DNA of 64,000 nucleotides from Streptomyces tagetis (GCF_018069565.1 NZ_JAGPNL010000004.1:434001-498000); one strand, 5' to 3'; positions 8,173 to 15,754 are shown, counted from the first letter of the stretch. Program-made: numbers and translations. Notes: generated by a model not told the origin, from the letters alone.

Positions 8173-8769
8173 TTACGCGTCCCGCGTTCCGGAGAGGTGC
8201 GGAAGCCGGTCGGCCGCCACCACCCCCTCCAGGTAGCCCCGGGCGCGCTCGGTGCGCGGGTACGCCTCCAGCAGCCGCCAGAAACCGGGTCCGTGGCCGG
8301 GGACGAGCAGGTGCGCCAGCTCGTGCAGGAGGACGTAGTCGACGACGTACTCGGGCATCCCCTGGAGGCGGTGCGAGAGGCGGATGCTCCCCTCGGCGGG
8401 GGTGCACGAGCCCCAGCGCGTGTTCTGGTTGGTGACCCAGCGCACGGAGGCGGGCCGCGCCCGGCCGTCCAGGTACTGGTCCGACAGGCGCTCGGCGCGC
8501 TCGGCCAGCTCCGCGTCGCCGAGGACGCGCCGGCTCTCCTGGGCGGCCAGCTTGTCGAGCATGACCCGTACCCAGCGGCGTTCCTCGGCCTCGGACATCC
8601 GGGCGGGGATCAGCACGACGGTGCGGTCGCGCTCGCGGTAGGCGGAGACCGTACGGCGGCGGCGCGTGCTCCTGCGGATCTCGACGGCGTCCGGTTCCGG
8701 GCCGGTCGGCGGTGGATTCGTCGGCGCGCGCCGGGAGGTTCCGGCACGGTGCAGTGGGTCGGCGGACAC
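8173..8769 (-). CDS. YgjP-type M48-like metallopeptidase
   Basis: The 198-aa protein begins with GTG at 8769. After a Pro/Arg-rich disordered N-terminus (1-35), the conserved DUF45/YgjP body follows: TRWGSCTPAEGSIRLSHRL, then YVLLHELAHLLVPGHGPGFW, in which HELAH and the later GHGPGFW supply zinc ligands. The spacing and sequence match zinc metallopeptidases of the SprT/YgjP type, generally 160-240 aa and cytoplasmic. An internal start near the RRRRTVSAYRERD segment is possible because the upstream ribosome site is only G-rich. It is transcribed away from the ThiF-like gene across a 396-base spacer. Confidence 0.8.
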   Translation of the reverse strand: MSADPLHRAGTSRRAPTNPPPTGPEPDAVEIRRSTRRRRTVSAYRERDRTVVLIPARMSEAEERRWVRVMLDKLAAQESRRVLGDAELAERAERLSDQYLDGRARPASVRWVTNQNTRWGSCTPAEGSIRLSHRLQGMPEYVVDYVLLHELAHLLVPGHGPGFWRLLEAYPRTERARGYLEGVVAADRLPHLSGTRDA

Positions 8770-9165
8770 GCCCCGACGTTACCCGCTGCACCCGGGGAAG
8801 TCCCGGCTCCGCACACGGTTCGCCCCCGATCCGGCACGGTGGGCCGGGGACGGGCAGGTGGGGCGGGTGGGGCGGGTGAGGCGGGGTTGGGACGTGGGCG
8901 AGGCGGGGGCGGAGCGTGAGCGGGGGCGAGGCGGGGCCGAGGCGGGGGCGAGGGCGGCGGGGGACGCGTTCCGGGATGTTTGTACGACCATCACCCACCA
9001 CCTGTGGACAACTCTCCGCGCCGCCGACCGTGTCCGGGCATGCTGGCATGCGCCGGCACGGTCACGACCGGACCGCTGCCGGACGCACGGAGACAGAGAC
9101 GTAACTGCATGTCCATCGCCGCACACGCCTGTGCGGGGAGATACGACGATCACGGGGGACCGGCT
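8770..9165. other. Divergent intergenic region with G-quadruplex motif and DnaA box
   Basis: This 396-base spacer separates the metallopeptidase gene from the ThiF-like gene. The plus strand between 8836 and 8965 is a dense G-tract region; 8860-8876 has four G-tracts (4, 3, 4, 3) separated by single bases. A perfect DnaA-box complement (TGTGGACAA) lies at 9003-9011. Frames crossing the region look non-coding. Promoters for both neighbours must lie here but none is clear. Confidence 0.45.
9003..9011 (-). promoter_or_regulatory. DnaA-box sequence
   Basis: The minus strand reads TTGTCCACA, the Streptomyces DnaA-box consensus, about 155 bases upstream of the ThiF-like start. It is isolated, so an origin is ruled out; a regulatory or titration site is possible. 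Confidence 0.4.
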
Positions 9166-10482
9166 GTGCATCCGATGGTGAAGCCCGCGCTCAGGCGCGG
9201 CTGGCGTGACCTCAGCACCGCGCAGTTCGGCATGACGCCGGCGCACGCACTGGCCCTCGGCCCGCTGGACGGGGCGACCGGCAGTTTCCTCGACCTGCTC
9301 AACGGCACCCGGGGGACGGATCTGCTCCGCGAGGAGGGCCGCCGGATGGATCTGCCGGACGGCCATGTCGACCGGCTGCTGGAGCGGCTGACCCGGGCCG
9401 GCCTCCTCGACGACGCCCGGGGCGGCGGACCGGCCGCCGATGCCCTGCGCGAGCGCGGCGAGGTCCTCGACCGCCTCCGCCCCGACCTGGCCTCCCTCTC
9501 GCTGACCACGACCGAGCCGGGCGACGCGATCGACCGCCTGGCCGCCCGCGCGTCGCTGCGGGTCCGCGTACGGGGCGCCGGCCGGGTCGGGACGCTGCTG
9601 GCCTCGGTGCTGGCGGGCGCGGGCGTCGGCGAGGTCGACGTGCGCGACGGCGGCTGCGTCGAGCCGTGGGACGTCGCCCCCGGCGGACTGCCCGCCGAGG
9701 CGGTCGGCGACCGCCGGGACGAGGCGGCCCGCCGGGCGGTACGCCGGGCGGCTCCCGCCCGGCCGCCACGCCGGAGCACCGCGACGCCGCCCGAGGACGA
9801 CGGGCCGGGCTTCTCCCTGGTGGTCCTCGCCCCGCGCGACGACCTCGCGGTGCACGCCCCCGATCCCCTCGGCGCCACGTCCCTCATGGCCTCGGGCACC
9901 CCGCACCTGTACGCGGGGGTCGTGGAGGGCACGGGTGTCGTCGGCCCGCTGGTCCTGCCCGGGGAGACGGGCTGCGCCGGGTGCCTCCAGGCCGACCGGG
10001 CGGAGCGGGACCCGCTCTGGCCGCGGCTCGTCGCCCAGTGGCGTTCGGGCGGGCAGCAGCAGGTGCGGGCCTGCGACCTCGCCCTGGCCACCGCGGTCGC
10101 CGGCCTGGCGGCGGCCCACGCGCTGGCCTTCCTCGACGGCCGGACGCCGTCCGGCGCCGGTGCCCGCTGGGAGGTCGCGCTGCCCGGTCTTGAGTGGCAG
10201 ACGCGCCCGGTCCCCGGACATCCGGCGTGCCCGTGCGGAGCCGCCGGGGCAAGCCGCGCGACGGGGGAAGGCGGCACCGCCGCCGGGGAATTCCGCGCGG
10301 CCGAAGGGCTCGACATCGGGGCCGCGGGACACGGCCGCGGCCCCGTCGGGAAAGGTAAGCGGGAACACACCTCCGAAGAGGGGGGTGAGCGCGAGACAAT
10401 GACGGAGCACTGGCCGTCGGCGAGAGTACGCCGTGTGGCACGGACGGCGCGGCCGGCTGGGACTTGGAGGGCGCATGTCTGA
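9166..10482 (+). CDS. ThiF/E1-like adenylyltransferase family protein, cyclodehydratase-docking type
   Basis: The 438-aa product begins at GTG 9166 behind GGGGGAC. Residues 1-110 resemble the winged-helix docking domain of azole-peptide (TOMM) ThiF-like proteins (LRRGWRDLSTAQFGMTPAHAL, LLERLTRAGLL). A Rossmann-like VRGAGRVGTLLASVLAGAG stretch at about 128-146 and Cys pairs (GCAGC near 270, CPCG near 350) suggest a zinc-bound E1-like fold. The region between about 175 and 215 is Arg/Ala/Pro-rich and poorly conserved. The catalytic Arg/Asp pattern of active E1 enzymes is not evident, so it may only bind partners. No azole precursor or YcaO gene lies nearby. Its stop overlaps the UbiB start (ATGTCTGA). 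Confidence 0.7.
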   Translation: MHPMVKPALRRGWRDLSTAQFGMTPAHALALGPLDGATGSFLDLLNGTRGTDLLREEGRRMDLPDGHVDRLLERLTRAGLLDDARGGGPAADALRERGEVLDRLRPDLASLSLTTTEPGDAIDRLAARASLRVRVRGAGRVGTLLASVLAGAGVGEVDVRDGGCVEPWDVAPGGLPAEAVGDRRDEAARRAVRRAAPARPPRRSTATPPEDDGPGFSLVVLAPRDDLAVHAPDPLGATSLMASGTPHLYAGVVEGTGVVGPLVLPGETGCAGCLQADRAERDPLWPRLVAQWRSGGQQQVRACDLALATAVAGLAAAHALAFLDGRTPSGAGARWEVALPGLEWQTRPVPGHPACPCGAAGASRATGEGGTAAGEFRAAEGLDIGAAGHGRGPVGKGKREHTSEEGGERETMTEHWPSARVRRVARTARPAGTWRAHV

Positions 10483-11851
10483 TCTTCCCCGGAAGGCGGT
10501 CACCCGGACCGCCAAGCTCGCCGCGCTCCCGCTCGGCTTCGCCGGGCGGGCGACCTGGGGACTCGGCAAGCGGATCGTGGGCGAATCCGCGGAGATCGTC
10601 GGTCAGCAGTTGCAGCAGCGCACGGCGGAGCAGCTCTTCAAGGTGCTCGGGGAGCTGAAGGGCGGCGCGATGAAGTTCGGCCAGGCCCTGTCCGTCTTCG
10701 AGTCCGCGCTGCCCGAGGAGGTCGCTGGCCCCTACCGGGCGGCGCTGACCAAACTGCAGGAGGCGGCACCGCCGATGCCGACCCGCACGGTGCACAAGGT
10801 GCTCGGGGAACGGCTCGGCGAGGACTGGCGCGGGCTCTTCCTGGAGTTCGAGGACAAGCCCGCCGCCGCGGCCTCGATCGGCCAGGTGCACCGGGCGATC
10901 TGGCACGACGGCCGCGAGGTGGCGGTCAAGGTCCAGTACCCGGGCGCCGGCGAGGCCCTGCTGTCGGACCTGAACCAGCTCAGCCGCTTCGCCCGGCTCC
11001 TGGGCCCCCTGATGCCCGGCATGGACGTCAAGCCGCTGATCACGGAGTTGAAGGACCGCGTCGCCGAGGAACTCGACTACGACCTGGAGGCCGAGGCCCA
11101 GCGATCCCACGCCGAGGAGTTCGCGGACGATCCGGACATCGTCGTCCCGGACGTGGTCCACCAGTGCGAGCAGGTCCTGATCACCGAGTGGATCGACGGC
11201 GTCCCCCTGTCGGAGATCATCACGGACGGCACGCAGGAGCAGCGCGACCGGGCCGGACAGCTCCTGGCCCACTTCCTCTTCTCCGGCCCCGCCCGCACCG
11301 GCCTGCTCCACGCCGACCCCCACCCGGGCAACTTCCGGCTGCTGCCCGGCGGTCCGCTCGGGGAGGACGACTGGCGGCTCGGCGTCCTCGACTTCGGCAC
11401 GGTCGACCGGCTCCCGGGCGGACTGCCCGCCCCCATCGGCGAGTCCCTGCGGATGACCCTGGACGGCGAGGCCGAGGCGGTCTACGAGCGGCTCTGCGCG
11501 GAGGGCTTCGTCAAGGAGTCCATCGAGCTGGACCCCGACGCCGTCCTCGAATACCTGCTGCCGATCATCGAGCCGGCCCGCGCCGACGCGTTCACGTTCA
11601 CCCGCGGCTGGATGCGCGGGCAGGCCACCCGCATCGCCGACCCCCGCTCCCCCGCCTACCAGCTCGCCAAGCAGCTCAACCTGCCCCCCTCCTACCTGCT
11701 GATCCACCGGGTGACCCTGAGCACCATCGGCGTGCTGTGCCAGTTGGGCGCGACGGTGCGGCTGCGCGACGAACTGGAGGAGTGGCTGACCGGGTTCGCT
11801 CCGGAGGAAGACCCGGACGACGAGGCGGAGCAGCCCGCGGCGAAGGTCTGA
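10475..11851 (+). CDS. ABC1/UbiB family atypical kinase
   Basis: The 458-aa protein starts at ATG 10475 behind GGAGGGCGC and overlaps the upstream stop by eight bases. Family hallmarks are intact: the KxGQ motif in GGAMKFGQALSVFE, the Ala-rich nucleotide loop AAAASIGQVH, VAVKVQYPG with the conserved Lys, the HADPHPGN catalytic loop and LGVLDFGTV in place of the kinase DFG. UbiB-type proteins are ATPases/kinases tied to isoprenoid quinone lipids in other bacteria; Streptomyces uses menaquinone, so the client is uncertain. M. tuberculosis Rv3197 occupies the same place beside whiB7. The Glu/Asp-rich tail is typical of the actinobacterial form. Confidence 0.88.
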   Translation: MSDLPRKAVTRTAKLAALPLGFAGRATWGLGKRIVGESAEIVGQQLQQRTAEQLFKVLGELKGGAMKFGQALSVFESALPEEVAGPYRAALTKLQEAAPPMPTRTVHKVLGERLGEDWRGLFLEFEDKPAAAASIGQVHRAIWHDGREVAVKVQYPGAGEALLSDLNQLSRFARLLGPLMPGMDVKPLITELKDRVAEELDYDLEAEAQRSHAEEFADDPDIVVPDVVHQCEQVLITEWIDGVPLSEIITDGTQEQRDRAGQLLAHFLFSGPARTGLLHADPHPGNFRLLPGGPLGEDDWRLGVLDFGTVDRLPGGLPAPIGESLRMTLDGEAEAVYERLCAEGFVKESIELDPDAVLEYLLPIIEPARADAFTFTRGWMRGQATRIADPRSPAYQLAKQLNLPPSYLLIHRVTLSTIGVLCQLGATVRLRDELEEWLTGFAPEEDPDDEAEQPAAKV

Positions 11852-11872
11852 GGCCCGGCCCGGACACGCCGC

Positions 11873-11904
11873 GGGGGCCGGTCCGTTCGGACGGACCGGC
11901 CCCC
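11873..11904. terminator. Strong bidirectional terminator hairpin
   Basis: A perfect 14-base inverted repeat (11873-11886 with 11891-11904, loop TCGG) lies 21 bases after the UbiB gene and 56 bases beyond the stop of the convergent 107-aa gene. It probably ends transcription from both sides. Confidence 0.85.
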
Positions 11905-11959
11905 GGGAGATGAGCCTCGCCTCCCGCCACGGGGAGGGCACCGGCTTCGGGTGGGACGG

Positions 11960-12283
11960 TTACTGCATGACCGCCATGGCGAGCGCGCGCCGGGCACGCA
12001 GCGAGGCGCGCTCGGCCCGGCGCTGCATCCGCCGGGCGGTCGCCAGGCGCAGCGCCCGGCGTTCCCGCTCGGCGTCCCGCAGGCGCGTGTCCATATGCGC
12101 GCGTGCGAGGGCTTCTGGGATGAGTTGCATCTCGCGGGTCCTGTTCTGGCGCGAGTCCTTCGCACCGCTGGTCGTGATGTCTTCGGTCGCGGGGCCTGCG
12201 GGATCGGGGGTCGACGGCTTCATCGGGGCCTGCTTCTTGGGGTCGTGCGTGAGGGGACGGTCGATCGTTCCGGTGATGTTCAT
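11960..12283 (-). CDS. 107-aa basic conserved hypothetical protein coupled to wblC
   Basis: The ATG at 12283 overlaps the wblC stop (ATGA), so translation is probably coupled to the regulator. The first 50 residues are polar and Pro/Thr-rich; the second half is a predicted long basic helix (EALARAHMDTRLRDAERER, then RRMQRRAERASLRARRALAM), rich in Arg and Ala. The helical half has strong conservation in Streptomyces as I remember it, while the N-terminus varies, so an internal start at MQLIPEALARAHM (residue 52) is a real alternative. It could bind nucleic acid or ribosomes, but nothing is known. It would be expressed whenever wblC is read through its attenuator. Confidence 0.7.
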   Translation of the reverse strand: MNITGTIDRPLTHDPKKQAPMKPSTPDPAGPATEDITTSGAKDSRQNRTREMQLIPEALARAHMDTRLRDAERERRALRLATARRMQRRAERASLRARRALAMAVMQ

Positions 12284-12648
12284 GCCGTGACCGGGTTCTT
12301 GCGCGGGCGGCCACGAGGCCGCTTCCGGGCGACGACGACTCCCTGGACGAACAGCTCGCCGCCCCAGACGCCCCACGGCTCGCGCCGCTCCTTGGCGCCG
12401 GCGAGGCATGCCTCGACCAACGGGCAGGTGCGGCAGAGGGACTTGGCGTACTCCACGTCCGCCGGGGACTCCGCGAAGAAGACCTCGGGGTCATAGGAAC
12501 GGCAGGGCACGGGCACGCCGAGGTTCTCGATGGCGTCGTCGAGCGCGGTCAGCGCGGTGAGCGGGGTCAAGATGGGGTCCTTAGAGAGGCCGGGCTTGGG
12601 GATCGCTTCGGAAGGCGGTACGGACGGGGCGTGCGCTTCGAGTTGCAC
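12280..12648 (-). CDS. wblC: WblC (WhiB7) antibiotic-responsive iron-sulfur transcription factor
   Basis: The 122-aa product starts at GTG 12648 behind GAGGAAG. Four cysteines (C49, C72, C75, C81 in Cx22Cx2Cx5C order) bind a [4Fe-4S] cluster; GVWGG at 93-97 is the WhiB turn that contacts the primary sigma factor; RGRPRKN at 112-118 is the AT-hook that marks the WhiB7/WblC subgroup. The protein binds region 4 of HrdB/SigA-type sigma and reads AT-rich DNA just upstream of -35 elements, activating intrinsic resistance genes after ribosome inhibition. A long in-frame N-terminal extension exists but runs through the leader hairpin and is not expected to be translated. A long attenuated leader precedes the gene. 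Confidence 0.95.
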   Translation of the reverse strand: MQLEAHAPSVPPSEAIPKPGLSKDPILTPLTALTALDDAIENLGVPVPCRSYDPEVFFAESPADVEYAKSLCRTCPLVEACLAGAKERREPWGVWGGELFVQGVVVARKRPRGRPRKNPVTA

Positions 12649-12745
12649 GGTCGGTCTTCCTCGTCTGGTCGTTCCGGCCGGTCGGCCGGGTGGCGGGGTA
12701 CCGGGTTCTGTTGTCCCGAGGCTCCTTCGTGCTGCTCTCCTTGTC

Positions 12746-12793
12746 CGGGGAAAACAGAAGGGCCGCGGTTCCCGGGTGGGGTTCCGCGGCCCT
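12746..12793 (-). terminator. Attenuator terminator in the wblC leader
   Basis: On the minus strand, 12793-12784 (AGGGCCGCGG) pairs perfectly with 12768-12759 across a 15-base loop and is followed by a T-rich tail (TTCTGTTTT, 12758-12750). This is a Rho-independent terminator shape, about 110 bases before the wblC start and 22 bases after the upstream ORF stop. It fits the transcription attenuation described for whiB7/wblC leaders. Confidence 0.8.
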
Positions 12794-12803
12794 GAAGGCG
12801 CCG

Positions 12804-12820
12804 GCCTGATCGAATCAGGC
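12804..12820 (-). other. Perfect stem-loop over the uORF stop codon
   Basis: GCCTGAT at 12804-12810 pairs with ATCAGGC at 12814-12820, with a three-base loop. The uORF stop codon (12815-12817) is inside the stem, so a ribosome reaching the end of the uORF would open it. It could act as anti-terminator or pause element. Confidence 0.55.
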
Positions 12821-13126
12821 TGGATCACTCCAGGGGTCTGGCCCACGGAAGGCCCACATCTGGTGGTTCGTCGTCTGCTTGCGGAATCCGGCACCGGTCG
12901 CCGCGAAGGCATAGACCTGGGCCTGTGCCACCTCAGCCGCTTCCAGCGCCGTGGTCGGTCGCTCGTCACGCTCGCGGACAGGGAGGCCCGAAAGCACGAC
13001 GGGGGAGACCGGGCGCACGGCGATGCCGGACAGACCGGTGCCCCGGTGGGAGACGTCGCTCACGCGCAGGGAGACGGCCTGGCAATCGGCCATTTTGGCG
13101 ATGGTGCTGGTGTTGATGCTGATCAC
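12815..13126 (-). CDS. wblC leader upstream ORF (103 codons)
   Basis: A GTG at 13126 follows a near-perfect ribosome site (AGGAGG, eight to nine bases upstream). The frame runs 103 codons, VISINTSTIAKMADCQAV to FRGPDPWSDPA, and stops 22 bases before the attenuator hairpin. The product has no recognisable domain, contains several rare-looking residues for this genome (Gln, Asn, Trp near the end: QTTNHQMW) and lies wholly inside the leader. In whiB7/wblC systems, ribosome stalling on a leader ORF prevents terminator formation; the placement and the strong start make this the sensing ORF. Whether the peptide itself matters is unknown. Confidence 0.7.
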   Translation of the reverse strand: MISINTSTIAKMADCQAVSLRVSDVSHRGTGLSGIAVRPVSPVVLSGLPVRERDERPTTALEAAEVAQAQVYAFAATGAGFRKQTTNHQMWAFRGPDPWSDPA

Positions 13127-13239
13127 TGGGCTCGCCTCCTCTCGGCGTCTCGGGGGACTGGGGTGAAGCAGTCCGCGGATACACAAGTACAACACGGGCA
13201 CAGGGCCTCCGGGAAGGCCACCGTTTCTCCGTGACCAAG

Positions 13240-13277
13240 AACCTATGGGGATTCCCGGGGCATGCGCAAACTATTTT
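13240..13277 (-). promoter_or_regulatory. wblC promoter with AT-rich WblC-type upstream element
   Basis: On the minus strand a -35 TTGCGC (13269-13264) and a -10 TAGGTT (13245-13240) are separated by 18 bases. Immediately upstream of the -35 is AAAATAGT (13277-13270), an unusual AT block in this GC-rich DNA. This is the arrangement recognised by the AT-hook of WhiB7/WblC, so it is probably an autoregulated promoter. It would give a leader of nearly 600 bases. Confidence 0.7.
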
Positions 13278-13292
13278 CGCGTCGAGTTGGAC

Positions 13293-15494
13293 TCAGTCCT
13301 CTCCGTCCGCTCCGGCGACCTCACGGCCCGCGCAGATCGACAGCACGTCGGCGCCGTAACGCTGCAGCTTGCGGGCTCCGACTCCGGGAATCCGGGCCAG
13401 GTCGCGTTCGTCGTCCGGGACGGACTCGGCGATCGCCATCAGCGTCTTGTCGGTGAAGACGCAGAACGCCGGCTGGCCGCTGCGCTCCGCCTGGATCTGG
13501 CGCCAGGCGCGCAGCCGCTCGTAGACGCCCTCGTCCATGTCGGTGGGGCAGTCCTCGCAGCGCATCAGCTTCATCTCGCCGGCGTCGGTGAGCGAGCGCC
13601 CGCAGACCCGGCAGCGGGCCGGTGTCCGCTGTCTGCGCCGTGGCACCTCGGCCACGGTGCCCGTCCGGTGGCCGCGCTCCACTCCGCCCGAGCCGCCGCC
13701 GGCCGGGGTGCGGTCGCCCGCCGTGGCCGTGCCGGGGCGCAGTCCCTTGAGGAACCGGCTCGGGCGGCGGCTCGCCCGTCCGCCGGGCGAGCGGGCGAGC
13801 GCCCAGGAGAGATGCAGTATCTGCCGGGCGCGGGTGACCCCGACGTAGAGGAGGCGGCGCTCCTCCTCGATCTGCTCGTCCGTCTTGGCGTAGCTGATCG
13901 GCATCATGCCCTCGGCGACGCCCACGAGGAAGACGACGTCCCACTCCAGTCCCTTGGCGGAGTGCAGGGAGGCGAGGGTGACGCCCTGGACGGTGGGGGC
14001 GTGCTGGGCGCCGGCCCGCTCGTCCAGCTCGGCGACGAGGTCGCCCAGGGTGGCGCCGGGCCGGGCGGCGGCGAAGTCCCGGGCGAGGTGGACCAGGGCG
14101 GCCAGCGACTCCCAGCGTTCCCGGACCGCGCCGGACCCGGCGGGGGGCTCGGGCGTCCACCCCTCCCCCGACAGCACGGCGCGCACCTGGGAGGGCAGGT
14201 CGACGGCGTCGTCGAGGAGGGAGTCGTTGCCGCCGAAGCGGGCCGCGCCGCGCAGGGCGATGCCCGCCTTGCGCACCTCGGGCCGGTCGAAGAACCGCTC
14301 GGCGCCCCGGAGCTGGTAGGGCACGCCGGCGTCGGCGAGGGCCTGTTCGTAGGTCTCGGACTGGGAGTTGGTGCGGAAGAGGACCGCGATCTCGGCGGGC
14401 GCGACCCCGGCGTCGACGAGTTCGCGGATGCGGCGGGCGGTGCCCTCGGCCTCGGCGGGCTCGTCGGCGTACTCGGTGAAGGCGGGCTCGGGGCCCGGGG
14501 GGCGCTGGGAGACCAGTTCCAGACGGTGGTCGGCGGCCCGTCCGTGGGCCTGGGCGAGCAGTCCGTTGGCGAGGTGGACGACCTGGGGGGTGGAGCGGTA
14601 GTCGCGGACCAGTTTGACGACGGTGGCGCCGGGGTGGCGGCTGCGGAAGTCGAGCAGGTGGTCCGGGGTGGCTCCGGTGAAGGAGTAGATGGTCTGGCTG
14701 GCGTCGCCGACCACGCACAGGTCGTCGCGGTCGCCGAGCCACAGCTCCAGCAGGCGCTGCTGGAGGGGGCTGACGTCCTGGTACTCGTCGACGACGAAGT
14801 GCTGGTACTGGGAGCGGACCTGCTCGGCGACGTCGTGCCGGTCCTGGAGGACGGCCACGGTCAGCAGCAGCACGTCCTCGAAGTCGATGACGCCCCGGCC
14901 GCGCTTGAGCTCCTCGTAGGCCGCGTAGAGCTGGGCGGTCTCCGCCGGGTCGCGGGGGGTCACGCGACCGGCCTTGGCCGCCGCGAGGACGTAGTCGGCG
15001 GGGACGGTCTGGGTGACCTTGGACCATTCGATCTCGGCGGTGGCGTCGCGCAGCTCACCGCGGTCGAGGCGGATGCGGCAGGCCGCGGCGGCGTCGGCGA
15101 CGAGCTGGATCTTGCGGTCGACGAGCCGGGGCAGGGAGCCGCCGATCGCCTTCGGCCAGAAGTACTGGAGCTGGCGCAGGGCCGCCGAGTGGAAGGTGCG
15201 GGCCTGGACGCCGGCGGCGCCGAGCTGGCGCAGCCGGCCGCGCATCTCCCCGGCGGCCCGGTTGGTGAAGGTGACGGCGAGCACGCTGGAGGGCTGGAGG
15301 ATGCCGGCGCGCACCCCGTAGGCGATGCGGTGGGTGATCGCCCGGGTCTTGCCGGTGCCGGCGCCCGCCAGCACGCACACCGGACCGCGCAGCGACGTGG
15401 CGACGGCGCGCTGTTCGGGGTCGAGCCCTTCGAGCACCGCGTCGGCAGAGTCCGGTGCCTGCGGGAAGAGGGTGGAGTGCGTTGCTGCTGTCAC
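13293..15494 (-). CDS. uvrD2: ATP-dependent DNA helicase UvrD2 with C-terminal HRDC domain
   Basis: The 733-aa protein begins at GTG 15494. Superfamily 1A helicase motifs appear in order: Q motif LDPEQRAVA, Walker A AGAGTGKT (about 44-51), VDEYQDVS (Walker B), GDASQTIYSFTGA (motif III), TLASLHSAKGLEWD and YVGVTRARQ. Four cysteines (CRVCGR and CEDCP) form the zinc motif typical of actinobacterial UvrD2, and residues about 650-720 make an HRDC domain (RAWRQIQAERSGQPAF, LARIPGVGARKLQRYG). UvrD2 unwinds 3'-to-5' and is essential in mycobacteria. A 114-codon upstream extension is in frame but consists of imperfect repeats and is rejected as coding. The ribosome site is weak. Confidence 0.93.
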   Translation of the reverse strand: MTAATHSTLFPQAPDSADAVLEGLDPEQRAVATSLRGPVCVLAGAGTGKTRAITHRIAYGVRAGILQPSSVLAVTFTNRAAGEMRGRLRQLGAAGVQARTFHSAALRQLQYFWPKAIGGSLPRLVDRKIQLVADAAAACRIRLDRGELRDATAEIEWSKVTQTVPADYVLAAAKAGRVTPRDPAETAQLYAAYEELKRGRGVIDFEDVLLLTVAVLQDRHDVAEQVRSQYQHFVVDEYQDVSPLQQRLLELWLGDRDDLCVVGDASQTIYSFTGATPDHLLDFRSRHPGATVVKLVRDYRSTPQVVHLANGLLAQAHGRAADHRLELVSQRPPGPEPAFTEYADEPAEAEGTARRIRELVDAGVAPAEIAVLFRTNSQSETYEQALADAGVPYQLRGAERFFDRPEVRKAGIALRGAARFGGNDSLLDDAVDLPSQVRAVLSGEGWTPEPPAGSGAVRERWESLAALVHLARDFAAARPGATLGDLVAELDERAGAQHAPTVQGVTLASLHSAKGLEWDVVFLVGVAEGMMPISYAKTDEQIEEERRLLYVGVTRARQILHLSWALARSPGGRASRRPSRFLKGLRPGTATAGDRTPAGGGSGGVERGHRTGTVAEVPRRRQRTPARCRVCGRSLTDAGEMKLMRCEDCPTDMDEGVYERLRAWRQIQAERSGQPAFCVFTDKTLMAIAESVPDDERDLARIPGVGARKLQRYGADVLSICAGREVAGADGED

Positions 15495-15533
15495 ACGGCC
15501 ATGCTGCCAGGTCGGGTGGGACGGGTGCGCCGG

Positions 15534-15542
15534 TTGTCCACA
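15534..15542 (+). promoter_or_regulatory. DnaA-box sequence
   Basis: A perfect TTGTCCACA lies 40 bases upstream of the uvrD2 start. A single copy cannot be an origin, but its position in the uvrD2 promoter region makes a regulatory role conceivable. Confidence 0.4.
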
Positions 15543-15728
15543 GGCACGGTCCGATGGTCGTACCGGCAGGGCCACGACCTGCCGTCCTTCCCACGGGCCC
15601 CTGCCCCTCGGCCCTGTCCCGCAGCACTTGCTCCGCGGCCCTTTCCCACTGGCCTTCCCCCTCGGCCCTCTCCCACGGACCGGCCTGCGAGGCCCCTCCG
15701 CCCTCCCGCCGGGCCCGTACCGCTCGCG

Positions 15729-15754
15729 GGAATGGCGGCGCCGTGCCGTACGTT
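15729..15754 (+). promoter_or_regulatory. SigR-type promoter of mrx1
   Basis: GGAAT (15729-15733), exactly 18 bases, then GTT (15752-15754) match the Streptomyces SigR consensus GGAAT-N18/19-GTT. It lies 50 bases before the mrx1 start, in the right orientation. SigR answers disulfide stress through RsrA, which suits a mycothiol-linked redoxin. Confidence 0.8.

Noticed and set aside
9003..9011. Replication origin
   Set aside because: A single DnaA box with no cluster and no dnaA or dnaN gene nearby.
12280..12969. 229-codon version of WblC with N-terminal extension
   Set aside because: The extension reads through the attenuator hairpin and lacks a ribosome site; WblC proteins are about 120 residues.
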